Source of the DNA: Avena insularis
Lineage: Eukaryota; Streptophyta; Magnoliopsida; Poales; Poaceae
Direction: 5' to 3'
NCBI GenBank assembly: GCA_023614405.1
Contig: CM042687.1
Location: 241,444,677-241,508,676, forward strand
DNA length: 64,000 nt
The notes beneath the pieces were generated by a model that was not told the DNA's origin, ran no database searches, and worked only from the letters and a program-made list of their open reading frames with translations. Within the stretch, counting starts at the first letter, position 1; each line of letters opens with the position of its first letter. The position numbers and the translations under genes are program-made. Shown in pieces: positions 45,348 through 56,939 of the stretch.

Positions 45348-46980
45348 TTCAGATAAATATTTCTACGGACTAATATCTTTTACGAATATTACATCTATCT
45401 ATTAAAAAACATCAAAATCAATAAAGAGACACCTAAAAGTAAAAAAAATACAAATAGGTTCATGGATCACCTAGCGCCGACTACAAACAATGGCACGAGC
45501 CGAAGGCGCGCCGCCGTCCCTGCCCTCCATCACCGAAACCGGACAAAGCTTGTTGTAGTAGAACTGGAAGTCGTCGCGCTAAGACCCGAAAGTACCAGCG
45601 CACTAGAGCAATAACGTCGCTAATGACGACGTTCGTAGATCATAAAAGAATGACCTAAAATCACATAAACAAAGACGAAAATCGACTAGATCCACATACA
45701 CATGACTAAGCGCCCTTAGTCGGCGCTAGACGCACCACCGAAGCAAGGGTAGGGCGAGGAGGCCTTATTCTGACTTTAGGATACAACTGTCGCTTCAACA
45801 TCCCAAAAAAGATAAAAAAAACATTATAAATAACGAACAAAACCCCGACCTCCCACCGGCGAGAGGTCGTGGTCCGCCACACCTCCAAGGCCGTAAGGCC
45901 ACCGGAGATGGAACGGACCAACCCTAGGTAGATTTTTTTAGCCATCGCCTTGAATGCCTCCTCTGATTAGGTCAACGGACTAACTTTGTGTCCACATCTC
46001 GATTTACCACCACATACTACTACTTACTATAGGTCTCTACTTTAGGGGTTGTGTACCCTATAAATGACTTTGGTGGACGGGCTCTATGGAGCCTTTTTTG
46101 TATTTTTTAAAGCATCAAATATTTTCAAAAAACATATCTATGTGTAGCCAATACTATGAAATACAAGTACGCAAATTATTATTGAAAAATACTTTGTATT
46201 TCAGGCGCTGCAAAAAAAGTCAAATACGGAAAATTTTGGACAATCGAAAAGAACAAAACAGGGTCCAATAAAAAACAAAAATGAATTTATTCAAAGGGGC
46301 CTACTCTTTCCTTCAGCTTCCACCCTGTTGTCTTATGCGGCAAATAATAACCACCTAGGGAGTAGAAGTTTATTATTCTTTAGGTCTTTTTTTCCTACTT
46401 GTCTCTATTTCGGTTGCATTCTATGTCAACAGGTTTAGTTTAGCTTTCGATAACTATCTCATCTTGATGGAAGAACAGAAATATTATTCGATTCATCAAT
46501 CTTAAAAGAAAATAAGAAACAAAGTTTCTTCCTTAAGTTTGAGTAAAAAACGAAAATGTGAGAAAACTGCAATCCCTATCAGGTAATAGTGCACCTACAC
46601 TTCTTCATCGAAGTTATTTTTTGACCGGAAGATCTAGAGCTAACTACCAAAAGTTTGGGCTATCCAGACACGTACTTTAAGAATGTCCAGTCTATTAGTT
46701 TACTTACATTTTTTCGAGGCCCATCCAAAATTTGCACATTTCATGTTTAGATCTGAAAACATATCTTTTTTTACCGACACTAGAATACAAAAAAAGAAAT
46801 CACATAATTTTTTGCAACCGCATATTTTAAATCATTATTTATGACCCGGTGTTTTTTGAACCTTTTAATTTGAACTTTAAAAAAATAAAAGTCCTACTAC
46901 CCCGCTGTCAATAAGGCAGAGGAGGTAGGATGGGCCACCCAAACCCCCAACCCCCAACTTCCAACACACACACAATTTTT
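45348..46980. other. Unresolved intergenic block
   Basis: About 1.6 kb with no supported gene. The 45450-45930 part is mixed GC content and looks like repeat DNA, reading most naturally on the minus strand, but I cannot name it. The 46080-46270 and 46640-46980 parts are A/T-rich with long A and T runs. No clear inverted ends or target duplications were found. Confidence 0.4.
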
Positions 46981-47015
46981 TTCATCTCCTCCAGGCAAGG
47001 CATAGTGCCTTCGCA

Positions 47016-47025
47016 TTTATAAAAA
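47016..47025 (+). promoter_or_regulatory. TATA box of the methyltransferase gene
   Basis: TTTATAAAAA lies 50 bases before the first ATG (47065) and 93 before the ATG of the modelled exon 1. The duplicate copy has CATATAACGCC at the same place, so its TATA box is degraded. Confidence 0.6.
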
Positions 47026-47344
47026 GCCTCACTCCTTCATGTGAGCTCGGCAGGCCGCACACCCATGCCCTCTGTTTTCGTTCCAATTTTTGCCTCCACT
47101 CCGGGAAGATGTTCCAGCGCACTGCCTTGCATGCCAGCGCCTCCCCCGCTTTCACCTCCGACGAGGCCGTTGTGGTGAGTATTCGCACCGTTGGCGCATT
47201 CCGCCGAACAGGGATTATGCACCCTCCACGTCCCCGGCTGGAGTTTTTTTTTTTGAGACTGTTCAATTTGCTTGGGCATCATTTCTTAGAGAATTTTAGA
47301 AAAAAACTAGGCAAAAGCTTTGTCATTTTCTTTATCAAGAAAAA

Positions 47345-47590
47345 GTTTTTAGAAGATCTCACAAACCACGCCTCAACCAAAAAGGTCAAGGCAAAAGAAA
47401 AGGAAAGCTACTCTCGTAGCATTATAAGTTACATAGGTCCTTTGCTCCGGCGAGACACCGCATCGCCGCCTCTTTCTTTATTTCTTCCCACGAGCATGCT
47501 TGAAGTGATAAATCGGTTGCACAAGTCTTTCCTTCCACAACTCCCAAAAAACTAGCATGGCAAGCGAGGCCATGGCTTTCCTTGAAAGCG
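47345..47590 (-). mobile_element. LINE 3'-end fragment in intron 1 (antisense)
   Basis: The minus strand reads KAMASLAMLVFWELWKER and, after shifts, text ending near CATTATAATGCTACGAGAG. It is the same fragment as 44345-44560, with its own small deletions. Its presence in both gene copies shows that it was there before the duplication. Confidence 0.62.
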
Positions 47591-48084
47591 AAGGATCGAC
47601 GTCAACAAGGCCAATTCAATTCTTAAGAGGAAATCGTCATCAAAATTCGATGGAGAGATAGCTGAACCAGCTCCTTGTGCTGCAGGAACCTCTGTTGGAG
47701 GCCGAGCTGAGCAAACTTGCCTGCCCAGTCTGCTACCACCCGCTCGTAAGCTCGATCGATCGTCAGTCCCCGTAAGTGGCCTTGCCATACCATCTGCCTG
47801 TCAGCAGCATCTGCAGCTAGCGTGCTAATCGGTCCCGTTTCAGGCCGACCAAATCCGATTCTAGCGTTGAATGCTCCCCTTGCAAGACGGTGTACTCCAA
47901 GAAGGATGATTACTGGGATCTGACTGTGTCAGTTGGTTCTGCCGAGTACTCCGAGTCCAAGCCGGCAGCATTAGCAACTCAACTTTTCAGGTAAAGTATG
48001 TTGTTTCTTTTGAAGCTTAGATTAGATGAAGAGGGGTACTGTAGGTGGAAAGTAGTAGCAAGCTCTAAGTTGAGATGGCAACTA

Positions 48085-48167
48085 CTCACTCCGTTCATTA
48101 ATTTTTGTCGTGACTGTACTTCAAATTTAAATTAAAAGCATGTCAAAGAATTATGGAACGGAGGGAG
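48085..48167. mobile_element. Stowaway-like MITE in intron 3
   Basis: The left end CTCACTCCGTTC and right end GAACGGAGGGAG are near-perfect inverted repeats of the Stowaway consensus CTCCCTCCGTTC. TA precedes the left end, but the right flank is CA. The length of about 83 bases is typical of the shorter members. Confidence 0.7.
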
Positions 48168-50424
48168 CACCGTCTTCCCAACAACCCAGGGCTCTTCCCA
48201 GAAAGCAACCTGGGATCCGCAGCCCCCCTTTTTGGGAATGAACCTTGTACAATTGAGCTTTGTACCTTTGTTCCTTTCAGCTTAGTACAAAGATGCGCAG
48301 ACCTCCCGTGGGTTTAAGAAAAAAATTAAATGATTCTGTCTGGGTGAAGACTGACTGCACATTTGCTTAATAGTTCTGTTCAGACTTTTGCTTACGAACG
48401 ATTTGATTATTCGAACAGGACCCGACTGGTATCATTTCTTTATGAGAGAGGATGGCGCCACAATTTCAGATGGGGTGGTTTCCCAGGCCTAGAAAGAGAG
48501 GTCATGTTTCACGAATATTTTTTTTGTTTCCATGATGACCATGTTTAATTACATTTGTGAAATAACTGTTTTCGCAATCATCGTTGAAATGTATAATTAC
48601 TGAAAAATCTAGTGATGTTAGTAAGATACAAGCATACAGCCAAATTATACATTACGGTATCTTCATTACAGAGCTCAGAGCACTATGTTATCAATTCATT
48701 AGTGTGGTTAGTAACATGCAAGCCTACAACCAGATATTTTGAAATATATTGTCATGATATATGTATTTACAGACCTGATCATTAACTGGGTTTGCCCTGC
48801 CATGAAAAACATAAACCATGGTTGCAACCGTGGGGCCTATAGTCTCGAGTAACATTCAGTTTGCTCGTGAATACATTTAAGCATTTCAGTACCATTTCTG
48901 CTTGCAAGTATAATTTCTAGAATTCTATATTAATATGCGAATGAAATTGCAGTTTGAAATGGCTAGATCTTATTTGATGCCAAAAACTGGAGGAATTATA
49001 GTTGATGCAAGTTGTGGAAGTGGCTTATTTTCAAGATTGTTTCTCAAGAGTGAACTATATTCTCTTGTCGTGGCACTAGATTTCTCAGAGAATATGTTGA
49101 AGCAGTGCAATGAATTCATCAGGAAGGAAAACATATCTGATGAGTATGATTTACAATTCCTTTGGTCTTCAAGTTTCTTTCTGTAACTCATTTTTCATTC
49201 CCACACATGATTTATGAAGTCTAAGCTGTCAATTATCTCCGTTGGAACGTGTGCATTGGAAAGATTAGAGAGAATCTGCAGCGCAATTGTATTCATCCAT
49301 ATGTAGGCTATATACATACACATACATGGTATCCAGCTAATCATCTACTAGATCTCATCCAAGTTAAAAGGAAAGGAATGCTAAAGGATTAGTTGGACGT
49401 TAGGATTGTAAGCTTGCTATACGAGTGTGTGCGCTATCTTCTCTGACAGAATGGTATCTTGTGTTTATTGGTCACTTCAGTTCTAACGTCGAATGTATTA
49501 TTACTGCTATTTTAGGAGATTAGCCTTGGTCAGAGCTGATATATCCAGACTCCCTCTTTTGAGTGGCTCAATCGATGCTGTGCATGCTGGGGCTGCGATT
49601 CATTGTTGGCCATCCCCAGCTTGTGCTGTAAGTTTCCTATTTATTCTGCAAAAAAATTATATTGCTTCATTGTTTCCACTATTACCGAGACCAACATGCT
49701 TTTCTTCATTATGTATTTTGTGCATCTACATACCAACTTGGTTACTCCACATACAGTCTTACATGTGAACATATGTTGGTTTGTGTACTTGCATTAAGCT
49801 CATTGAGCACTCTCAAATGGTTACTCCACATTCCTATGTGCAACTCCACATTCTTATGTGCATTCTTACTACAAATCAAAAATGGGAGCATGCACTCACA
49901 CACTGTAATACTCCCATGCTTTTGCTGAAATCTTCTGATACTCCATCTGCTTGTGACTGCACACACAAAAAACTAAAATGACAAGTGACTATGATGCAAG
50001 ATATCTAAGTCAAGGCTTCTTCATTCCAAGTTCATTAAGCTTCACATATGTGGAGAAGAAGGAATTAGTTTCCGAAAAAATCATAGCACATTCACACTTC
50101 TATATGCATGCTAAGTAACTTGGCAGCAATATTATTGATTGTCTAAACTTTCTGTAGATCTTACATTAGGGAGATATACCTTATGCTATTTCACTTCCAG
50201 CCCTACCCAATGACAACGTGTGAAATGTTTTGATCTTTCTATAGGTTGCAGAAATTAGCCGAGTCCTTCCTTGAGGTATTTTCGTGGCTACTACTTTCAT
50301 ATCAGATGTTCTTGCACCAGCTATTCCAGTCTTGAGAATCGTACGCCCGGTAATATCCTGAAACGTAATCGAATTATGGTCTTTCAAAGGATAATACAGA
50401 TTAATTTACTTGACAAACATGATA

Positions 50425-50490
50425 CTCCCTCCATCCAGAAATAAGTGACTTGGGTTTGTCTAGATTCGCATGTATCTTATCAACCTAAAA
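50425..50490. mobile_element. Stowaway-like end in intron 7 (incomplete)
   Basis: TA precedes CTCCCTCCATCCAGAAATAA, a Stowaway left end. I found no matching right end before exon 8, so the right edge is arbitrary and the element is probably truncated. Confidence 0.5.
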
Positions 50491-50753
50491 AATATTAGAT
50501 GGAGGATTAAGAAATCCAGTGCTCCTACGTGGATTCACTTTTTTTTTCACTTTTGTCGACTCTGTTTTGTATTAGACTTACCTGTTGAACTTATGTTGAA
50601 CTTATCTTGCAGTACTTTGGCCAAATCACTGGATTTAATATCTTCTTATCAGAAGGGGAGCTTGAAGATCTTTGCACGGCATGTGGGCTGGTTGATTTCA
50701 CATCTGTCAGAAATGGGTCCTTTATAATGTTCTCCGCTACTAAAGCAAGCTAG

Positions 50754-51670
50754 CCAAATAATAACTGCAATCTTATGCAAGTTTACAGTGTGTAAGTCGT
50801 GAATAAACCGTACGATAGTTTAATAGGACGAACTGAGATTTGAACTTTAGTTTATCTCTCTAGTATCTCTTCTTTAAATGTTGGACTTGTTGTGGATAGT
50901 GAATAAATATATTTTACTTGATCGACCAGATTGTGAGATTCATCATGTCCGTTCTTTGTGGATAGCAGTGTTTGTGGGGAGTATTTAGTAGCACCGGTGG
51001 TGCCGAAGAATAATGCTGCTCGACAGTTCGCTCCCCGTCAAGATGCTTGTGATTTCCATTGTTTGTTCTCGGTTCCTGTGGGTATTCTTGTTATTCTGGA
51101 AAATTTGGGTTTATTCTCTGTTCCTGTGGGTATTCTTGTCATCCTAGAAAGTTCGGGTTTATGGGGAAAGTACTAGCAGCTGCTGCAGTCGGAGAGGGCA
51201 CTTTCTGACTTTCCTTTGGAACAAATAAAAAGTGTAAGAGTTCCAAAGAAAAAGTGTAGAAGTTTTGGAGGATAGGTTTCCTATTAAAAAATAGAGAGCC
51301 TTTTGGAACAAAGAAATAAGAATCTAAGATTTCTTTAGTTTTGCATTTTCTTATTCCTACGTTTAGAGTTGTTCTTGGAGAAAAACTAACATGAGGTCTC
51401 ACCTCATGTTTTCATCTCCTTTAATAGATATAAGGCAACACAAATCAATCCCTAATCTTTATTTTACAAGTTCTTAATGGGTCCTTCTCTTATTTTGGAT
51501 GCAAATAAGAAAAACTCTGTTGACAGCAATCTATGCTTCACGGTAGCATATTTAATATAAAAAACTATAGTATAAAATACAAATCAACTCATCTGATTTC
51601 ATGTAGATATTATTGCATATGTATCTAAATATTATCGTATATGTATCGAGGGTATTCATATACTATAAGA
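50754..51670. other. Downstream flank of methyltransferase gene
   Basis: No supported gene. It holds a 48-base tandem pair at about 51072-51167 (unit starting GTTCCTGTGGGTATTCTTGT). An A/T-rich stretch at 51200-51420 carries TTGGAACAAA-type motifs that may be MITE remnants, but I could not define ends. Confidence 0.4.
51072..51167. repeat. 48-base tandem duplication
   Basis: GTTCCTGTGGGTATTCTTGT begins at 51072 and again at 51120. The two units differ at a few positions (TTATTCTGGAAAATTTGGG against TCATCCTAGAAAGTTCGGG). Confidence 0.85.
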
Positions 51671-53502
51671 GGTCGTTTGGTACCCAGCGTTTCATTTCAT
51701 TTCGTACAAATGAAATGAATTCAGACTTCCAACATGAGTTCATTTCATTTAAATTGAGGTTTGGGAGTATGCCCATGACTTGTTTGGCTACCACAGAGAA
51801 TTGTAACTGAAATTAATTTCACTACGGGATTGCTACATAATAGAAAGATGATCTTTTCAAAATAAAAGATGCATGTCAGCACGAGATGTCTAATAATTCA
51901 TAAATTCTTGAAGTCACAACACAAATTCACATGCTAAACACATAGATTATCTCATCATCCACAACTACAAATGCCATGTTCAACTCCATAAACTCGTAGT
52001 CGGCTGCTCCCGAGGTTCTTTATCCGGTGATCTTGTTCTGCTAAAGGGGAAGAACGAATGAAAAAGGGTAAAAGAGGAGAGGTGGAGTAGGTGATATACA
52101 TTACCGGGGTGGGTGAGATGACGTCACAGGAGGCGGGACACTACCAGCATGGGTGAGATGAGATCTTGGTGAGCAGGAGCGCTGGTGTGGGGCGCTGACT
52201 TGAAGGAGTCTACGCGCGGCTTATCCTGGACGTCCATTTTATGCTGTAAGATCGGTGTGTGCATGTGTGTATATTGCAAAGAGCCCCTCTATTCTATTTC
52301 CTGTTCAGTACAAAACGACTTCTAATCTATCGGGAATTTACTCATAGATCCCTGTACTGCATCAACACCACTACAAGATTCAATAAATCAATTAGTACCT
52401 AAATCTTTTGTTAACAATTTTCCGACTGATCTTTTCCAGTAAGTTTGGGCCCATATTTTTCCAGTTTGTATCTGGACTTGTTTTTTCCCGCATACATGGA
52501 AGAAATTGCAGCCGAATTTCCTCCTTCATACATGAAAGCAATTGGAACATCTTCTCCTCTGTTCAACCCACCAACAGAATCGGAACAGGAGGGTTCTGGC
52601 CGGAGGCAGCAGAGACCAGGAGCCACAAGTGGAGAAATCAGATCAATAAGGGAGGAATCGTATAGGTATGTAGGCGGCTCTGCTCATGTCCTTGACGTTG
52701 GTGGCTGGGGACGATGTGGTCGACCTCGTTCGCCGATGCAGGGGGGCGTGGTGGCAAGGGAGGGTCGCCGGCTGTCCCCGAGCAGCAACCGCGGGTCGAG
52801 GACGATGGTATGGAGGCGGCCGGTGTGGAGCTCCGGGAGGACGCATAGACGATGGACGCACCGCCGCAGGAGATGATAAGGAGGAGGAGACGATGGGTGT
52901 GCTATGGTTCTGACTAGGATAAGGAGAGAGAACGTAAGATGCACATGTCCACCTTCGTCCCTATAGTAGTGCGATGATGTGAAATGTCCAGGATGTTTCT
53001 GCAAAGTCTGCTCGCACGGATCATAGCACGCTTGCGGCCGGTGGATAAGACCGAGAGGCCCTCGCCCTGGTAGAATCGCTGCGTTGGTCTACGCGGGATC
53101 TGCGTATTCCAAGGCGGGCAAAAACATCGACGATGGCCGGGAGTCGTGGCGAGGTGCTCAGGAAGGTAGTGGGAGTTTATGCCCGCCAAAATTACGCCAC
53201 TGATTCATATTTGCTGTCGTTAGATTGGATGTCTGGCGGCTAAAGCATTATACATCCATTTAAAACAGTAATATGGACCGGAGGGAGTACGTGATTCCTG
53301 GAAAGGGCGGAGCTGGATGTAGCCCGAGCCTGAGTGCTAAACAATCTTAATTATGCTAATTACATACATTTGTTATGTTTTTAGCCTTAAAAATTAGGAC
53401 ATAATTACCTTCATTTGTTATGTTTTTAGCCTTAAAAAGTAGCACATGCTCTTTGCAGCTCGGCCTGCATCCGCACCGGTTCCTGGCGGATACCAAACAA
53501 CC
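51671..53502. mobile_element. Possible TIR element with GGTTGTTTGGTA-type ends
   Basis: The left end reads GGTCGTTTGGTACCC and the right end, on the opposite strand, GGTTGTTTGGTATCC: 13 of 15 bases match. These ends resemble several grass DNA transposons. I could not find a convincing target duplication, so the limits are tentative. The 1.8 kb between them includes an AT-rich left part, a GC-rich part (52550-53180) with overlapping frames that match nothing I know, a lone Stowaway right end (GGACCGGAGGGAG, 53277-53289) and a 45-base tandem pair. Confidence 0.4.
53359..53439. repeat. 45-base tandem duplication
   Basis: CATTTGTTATGTTTTTAGCC occurs twice, with unit starts at 53359 (ATTACATACATT) and 53404 (ATTACCTTCATT). 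Confidence 0.85.
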
Positions 53503-54024
53503 TAGATTTTAATTAATAAATTATAAGATCTGGGTCAACAAAATAAATAATTTCTATTTTTCATTTGTGACATCCAAACGAAGCTTTTGAAGCGATCCAT
53601 GTAGGAATCTAAGATATTCGATATCTGTGTACCTACATTTGAGTTCAAAGCCTCGTTCAACTCAATATACTGAACTGCCCATTTGAGTGTCCTATTTACT
53701 TCAGCGTCAAAGCTACTTACTACGGAAGCCAGTCCAAATTCTCTATCTGCGATTTTCGATCTACAGAGATTCTGTTGGTATGAGTTCAAACGTAAGCAAT
53801 CCTGCAAACTGGAACGATTCAACACTAGGAAGCCAATATGAAAATATCAAACACAACCAGAATCGATCAGTACACAAGACGATCATCAACGGTTCAACAA
53901 AGTATGAGCTAGCAGTATTTAGACGATGACAGATGATAACAGGCCAAAATTTCCACTCAGCCAAACCCAGATGCTACAAACTGCTCTAACGAATAGGCGG
54001 ACAAGTATGCCAAGCTTTCTTCCT
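53503..54024 (-). other. 3' flank of RPL17
   Basis: About 520 bases downstream of the RPL17 stop. The part nearest the stop is presumably 3' untranslated region. A 96-codon minus-strand frame (53535-53825, with SFDAEVNRTLKWAVQYIELN) is present, but I recognise no family, and it starts too close to the ribosomal gene to call it a gene. Confidence 0.45.
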
Positions 54025-56416
54025 CTAGGCCTTCCTGGGTGCAATCTGGGACTCAGCCTGCATAAACAAAGGATCAAACAAATCAGGGGAATGGAAACAG
54101 TGGTTGACAGATAAGCAGATTGCAAACTGAGGAACATCACTAGGGGCCAGTGCAAAGAAGGAACATACCTCTTTCTTCACTGGCTCTTCCTTCTCGGACA
54201 AGATGAGCTCGATGTGGCACGGGTTAGACATGTAGGCTACAATTTGGTAGAGGGGAGTTATGAGCAATCCACAAGCATCTGAAACACCATCAAGAATTAA
54301 ACAAGTGGTTTGGTAAACTTACGGTTGATGCGTCCATGAGCACGGTAGGTCCGACGCCGCTGCTTCTGGGCCTGGTTCACTTGGATGTGCGAGATGTAGA
54401 GAGCATCAACATCCAGACCTTTCACCTGTAGAGCAAGAGTAGGGAGAATTAGGCAAAATTAAGCAAAACAGAGCAAAGAACGTTGGCAGTCATAATGAGA
54501 CCACAGACCTCAGCATTGCTCTCAGCGTTCTTGAGAAGATCCAGAACAAACTGAGCAGACTTGGCAGGCCAGCGTCCCTGACCATTAGGCTGACGGTTCT
54601 TAGCTTGGGCAGTGCGTCCAACACCACGGCAGTACCTACGGAAGGGGATGGCTTGCTTGTGGGCGAGAACATCCTCCAGGTACCTTTTAGCCTTGTTCAG
54701 TGGCATCTTCCTGAGGGCGAACGCTGTCTCCCTGGTGTTCTGCAATTGTGAACAATCAAAAAATAATTAGACTGACAGCAACATAAAAACTATTAGCATA
54801 GAAGGCAATGCAGCAAGTAACAATAAACACAACTTTCATTTAGGGCTTTATTTAAGAGTTATCAGCTTTGTGCAGGAGCTAACTAAAAATCAGAACACCG
54901 CATGGAACAGAAAACATGAAGGATGAATTGCTGCAATGTGTCATCATTTACTGAACCAATAGACATAAAACACAAAGTACTGTGTCCAACGGTTCACCCA
55001 ATAACGATGAGACTGATGTTCCTAAAGTTTACGGGGACACTGCTAACAGAGAGCACAGCATCCTGCTTTTTTTACTTTAGGGTGCCAACACAGGAAGCTC
55101 AAGCAACAACAGAAGTTTCATGATTATTACTTGCTGGACTGAGCAGAATTCCTGAACCTGTACATGCTAAAACTAAAATAGAGACAAATATTACAACAAA
55201 CAAACAAAATCTTTTAAAACAAATGTACCATCATTTACTGAACCAATAGACATAAAACACATAGTACTGTGTCCACCGGTTCACCCAATAACGATGATCA
55301 TGATGTTCCTAAAGCTTACGGGGACACTGCTTATAGAGAGAGCCAAGCATCCTGCTTTTTTACTTTAGGGTGCAAACACAGAAACTCAGGCGCTACAGCT
55401 GTACTGAACCTGATTAACAGGACAGAGGTAGAACACAAGTGGCACAAGTGGTGGCATATCCCACAGACCACAGAATTTATTACTAAAGAGCATATAGTGT
55501 GACAAAATGTGTCATCATTAACTGAACCAATAGACATAGAACACATAGTACTGTGTCTTAATGGTTCACCCAAAAACGATGAAAATGATATTCCTAAAGA
55601 TTACGGGGACACTGTTTATAGAAAGCAACGCATCCTGCTTTTATTCTTTAGGGTCCTTGTGAAATAAGCTCTGGCTACAACAATAAAAGGTTGACAGTTG
55701 ACAACAAACTCAATGTGCCTAAGCAAGATTTAATACATGTATACAGTTGATAATGCCAGCTAGCTACACGAGCTTTTACTGAAACTAAATTTTAAACAAG
55801 TATGGGTACAAGGTAATTCGGCTGTCAAGTTGAAGGTTCAGTAGCAAAGCAGAACAAGAAGCTACGTAAATCTACTTACGATTGCAGCAGGTATTCGGCG
55901 GTTAAGTTTATACTTAACCGAATTTGAGATGCTTCGATTTGCCTAGGTTTTAGGATAATCATAGCACTGCTGCAACAGCCAATAGTAAATCACACAAAAA
56001 TAACAGGATCATATAGTCGACAAAAATATTTTACCGACACTAGCTTACACATCAAAGAGTAATCTACGCGCCTATCCTTTCACTGTAAGCTCAAAACGCA
56101 TTCTCGGGGTTAGGCTCGAGAGCTCACCTTGAAATGAACACGCAGGTCCCGGCCCATGGCCTTGGCGGCTGCAAGAATCAAAGAGAAGAGCACAGATCAG
56201 AAACCCACGGATCTGCGGAAATCATCATCACAGAACAGGAGACGACGAACCCACTTATTAGCTCGAGCAAGGAACTTACACTTGGTGGGATTGACGGGAT
56301 CCGTCGAGTACTTCACCTGGAAACAAAGAACAACAGACGAACGACGAGTCAGAGCTAAGAGAAAGAACAGGGACGCGGCGGAAAGTGCTGTGAGATGGAG
56401 CGAGAGAACGAACCAT
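54025..56416 (-). CDS. RPL17: Cytosolic large-subunit ribosomal protein L17 (uL22)
   Basis: Seven coding exons on the minus strand, all with GT-AG introns and matching phases: 56416-56414 (ATG only), 56316-56280, 56168-56128, 54739-54509, 54425-54323, 54236-54169 and 54057-54025 (TAG). They give 171 residues, the usual plant length. Hallmarks in order are [112 protein letters not shown] and [17 protein letters not shown]. The protein sits at the exit tunnel of the 60S subunit. The G-rich CGGVGR of the family (from memory) reads CRGVGR here. Introns are short except intron 3 (56127-54740), which holds a three-copy repeat. There are no stops or frameshifts, so it is likely functional. Confidence 0.95.
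54937..55653. repeat. Three-copy tandem repeat in RPL17 intron 3 (period about 285 bases)
   Basis: A block of about 150-170 bases starts TCATCATTTACTGAACCAAT at about 54940, with further copies from about 55229 and 55509. Each contains AATAGACATA, GTACTGTGTC, GGTTCACCCA, TTACGGGGACACTG and GCATCCTGCTTTT in order. The spacers between copies (about 115-120 bases) are only weakly alike. The array lies in the intron, and each copy is diverged, so it is not recent. Confidence 0.88.
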
Positions 56417-56492
56417 GGCTGCGGCGGCGCGGAGGGCAAGGCAACGGCGGCGGCGAGAGCGAGGGGGTGGAGAAGGTTGGAGGAAGCGGTGA

Positions 56493-56585
56493 TTTATATA
56501 GCGACATGGAGACCTGGAAGCGAAACCCTATCGGGCTTACGGGCTGATCAGTGTTCGCGGTCGAAAGGTGCGGAGAGGAGGCCCA
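56493..56585 (-). promoter_or_regulatory. RPL17 promoter: TATA box, telo-box and site II motif
   Basis: On the minus strand TATATAAA (56493-56500) lies about 77 bases before the ATG. A telo-box-like AAACCCTA (plus strand, 56523-56530) and a site II-type GGCCCA (56580-56585) follow upstream. Telo-boxes together with site II motifs are established features of plant ribosomal protein promoters and link expression to cell growth. Confidence 0.7.
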
Positions 56586-56939
56586 ATAAAAACTGTGTTC
56601 GCGGGCTTACGGACTTTCGAAAGTTTTACCCATGCGGTGGCACAAATAGTAGCAACACGCGATCAACCTCGGAAAAAACCAAATGAAAACCCAACGAGGC
56701 ATCACGACAGAACATTCGCAAGATTCATATTTGATTTCAGGGGGCCACCCCACTAAGCAACCCGTGACGAAGTTGGCCGGCTCCGAGATGGACCCAGAGG
56801 TTTGTGGCAATGGTATGTATGTGGGAACCGAAAATGTGTTGGGCTCGTCAATACCGCGAAAACATTCCACTTACGTAAACAGTACAGACGCTTCACGCGC
56901 AATCGTAAATAAAGCAGTAAAGCATGGCATAAGTACATG
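56586..56939. other. Upstream flank of RPL17
   Basis: About 350 bases with no supported gene or repeat structure. The short frames in it have no motif. Confidence 0.4.

Larger units (their letters stand above)
47109..50753 (+). pseudogene. SAM-dependent methyltransferase (At1g78140-like), in-frame stop in exon 7
   Basis: Eight exons with GT-AG borders and compatible phases: 47109-47174, 47686-47771, 47844-47990, 48419-48500, 48953-49143, 49516-49627, 50245-50349 and 50613-50753 (TAG). They sum to 930 bases. Exons 2-3 give a zinc-ribbon-like CPVC...CSPC pair. Exon 4 reads LVSFLYERGWRHNFRWGGFP, exon 5 the SAM-binding motif IVDASCGSGLFSRLF, and exon 6 LVRADISRLP and GAAIHCWPSPACA. The family is UbiE/MenG-related and in Arabidopsis is associated with plastoglobules. 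In exon 7 the family's RVLRPGG reads RVLP-stop-G: one codon is missing and TGA falls at 50272-50274. This removes the last 70 or so residues. Exon 1 is uncertain: a first ATG at 47065 is in another frame. Confidence 0.85.

Noticed and set aside
53535..53825. 96-codon minus-strand frame downstream of RPL17
   Set aside because: No recognisable family, no clear promoter, and it starts within about 200 bases of the RPL17 stop. It is kept only as a note in the 3' flank.
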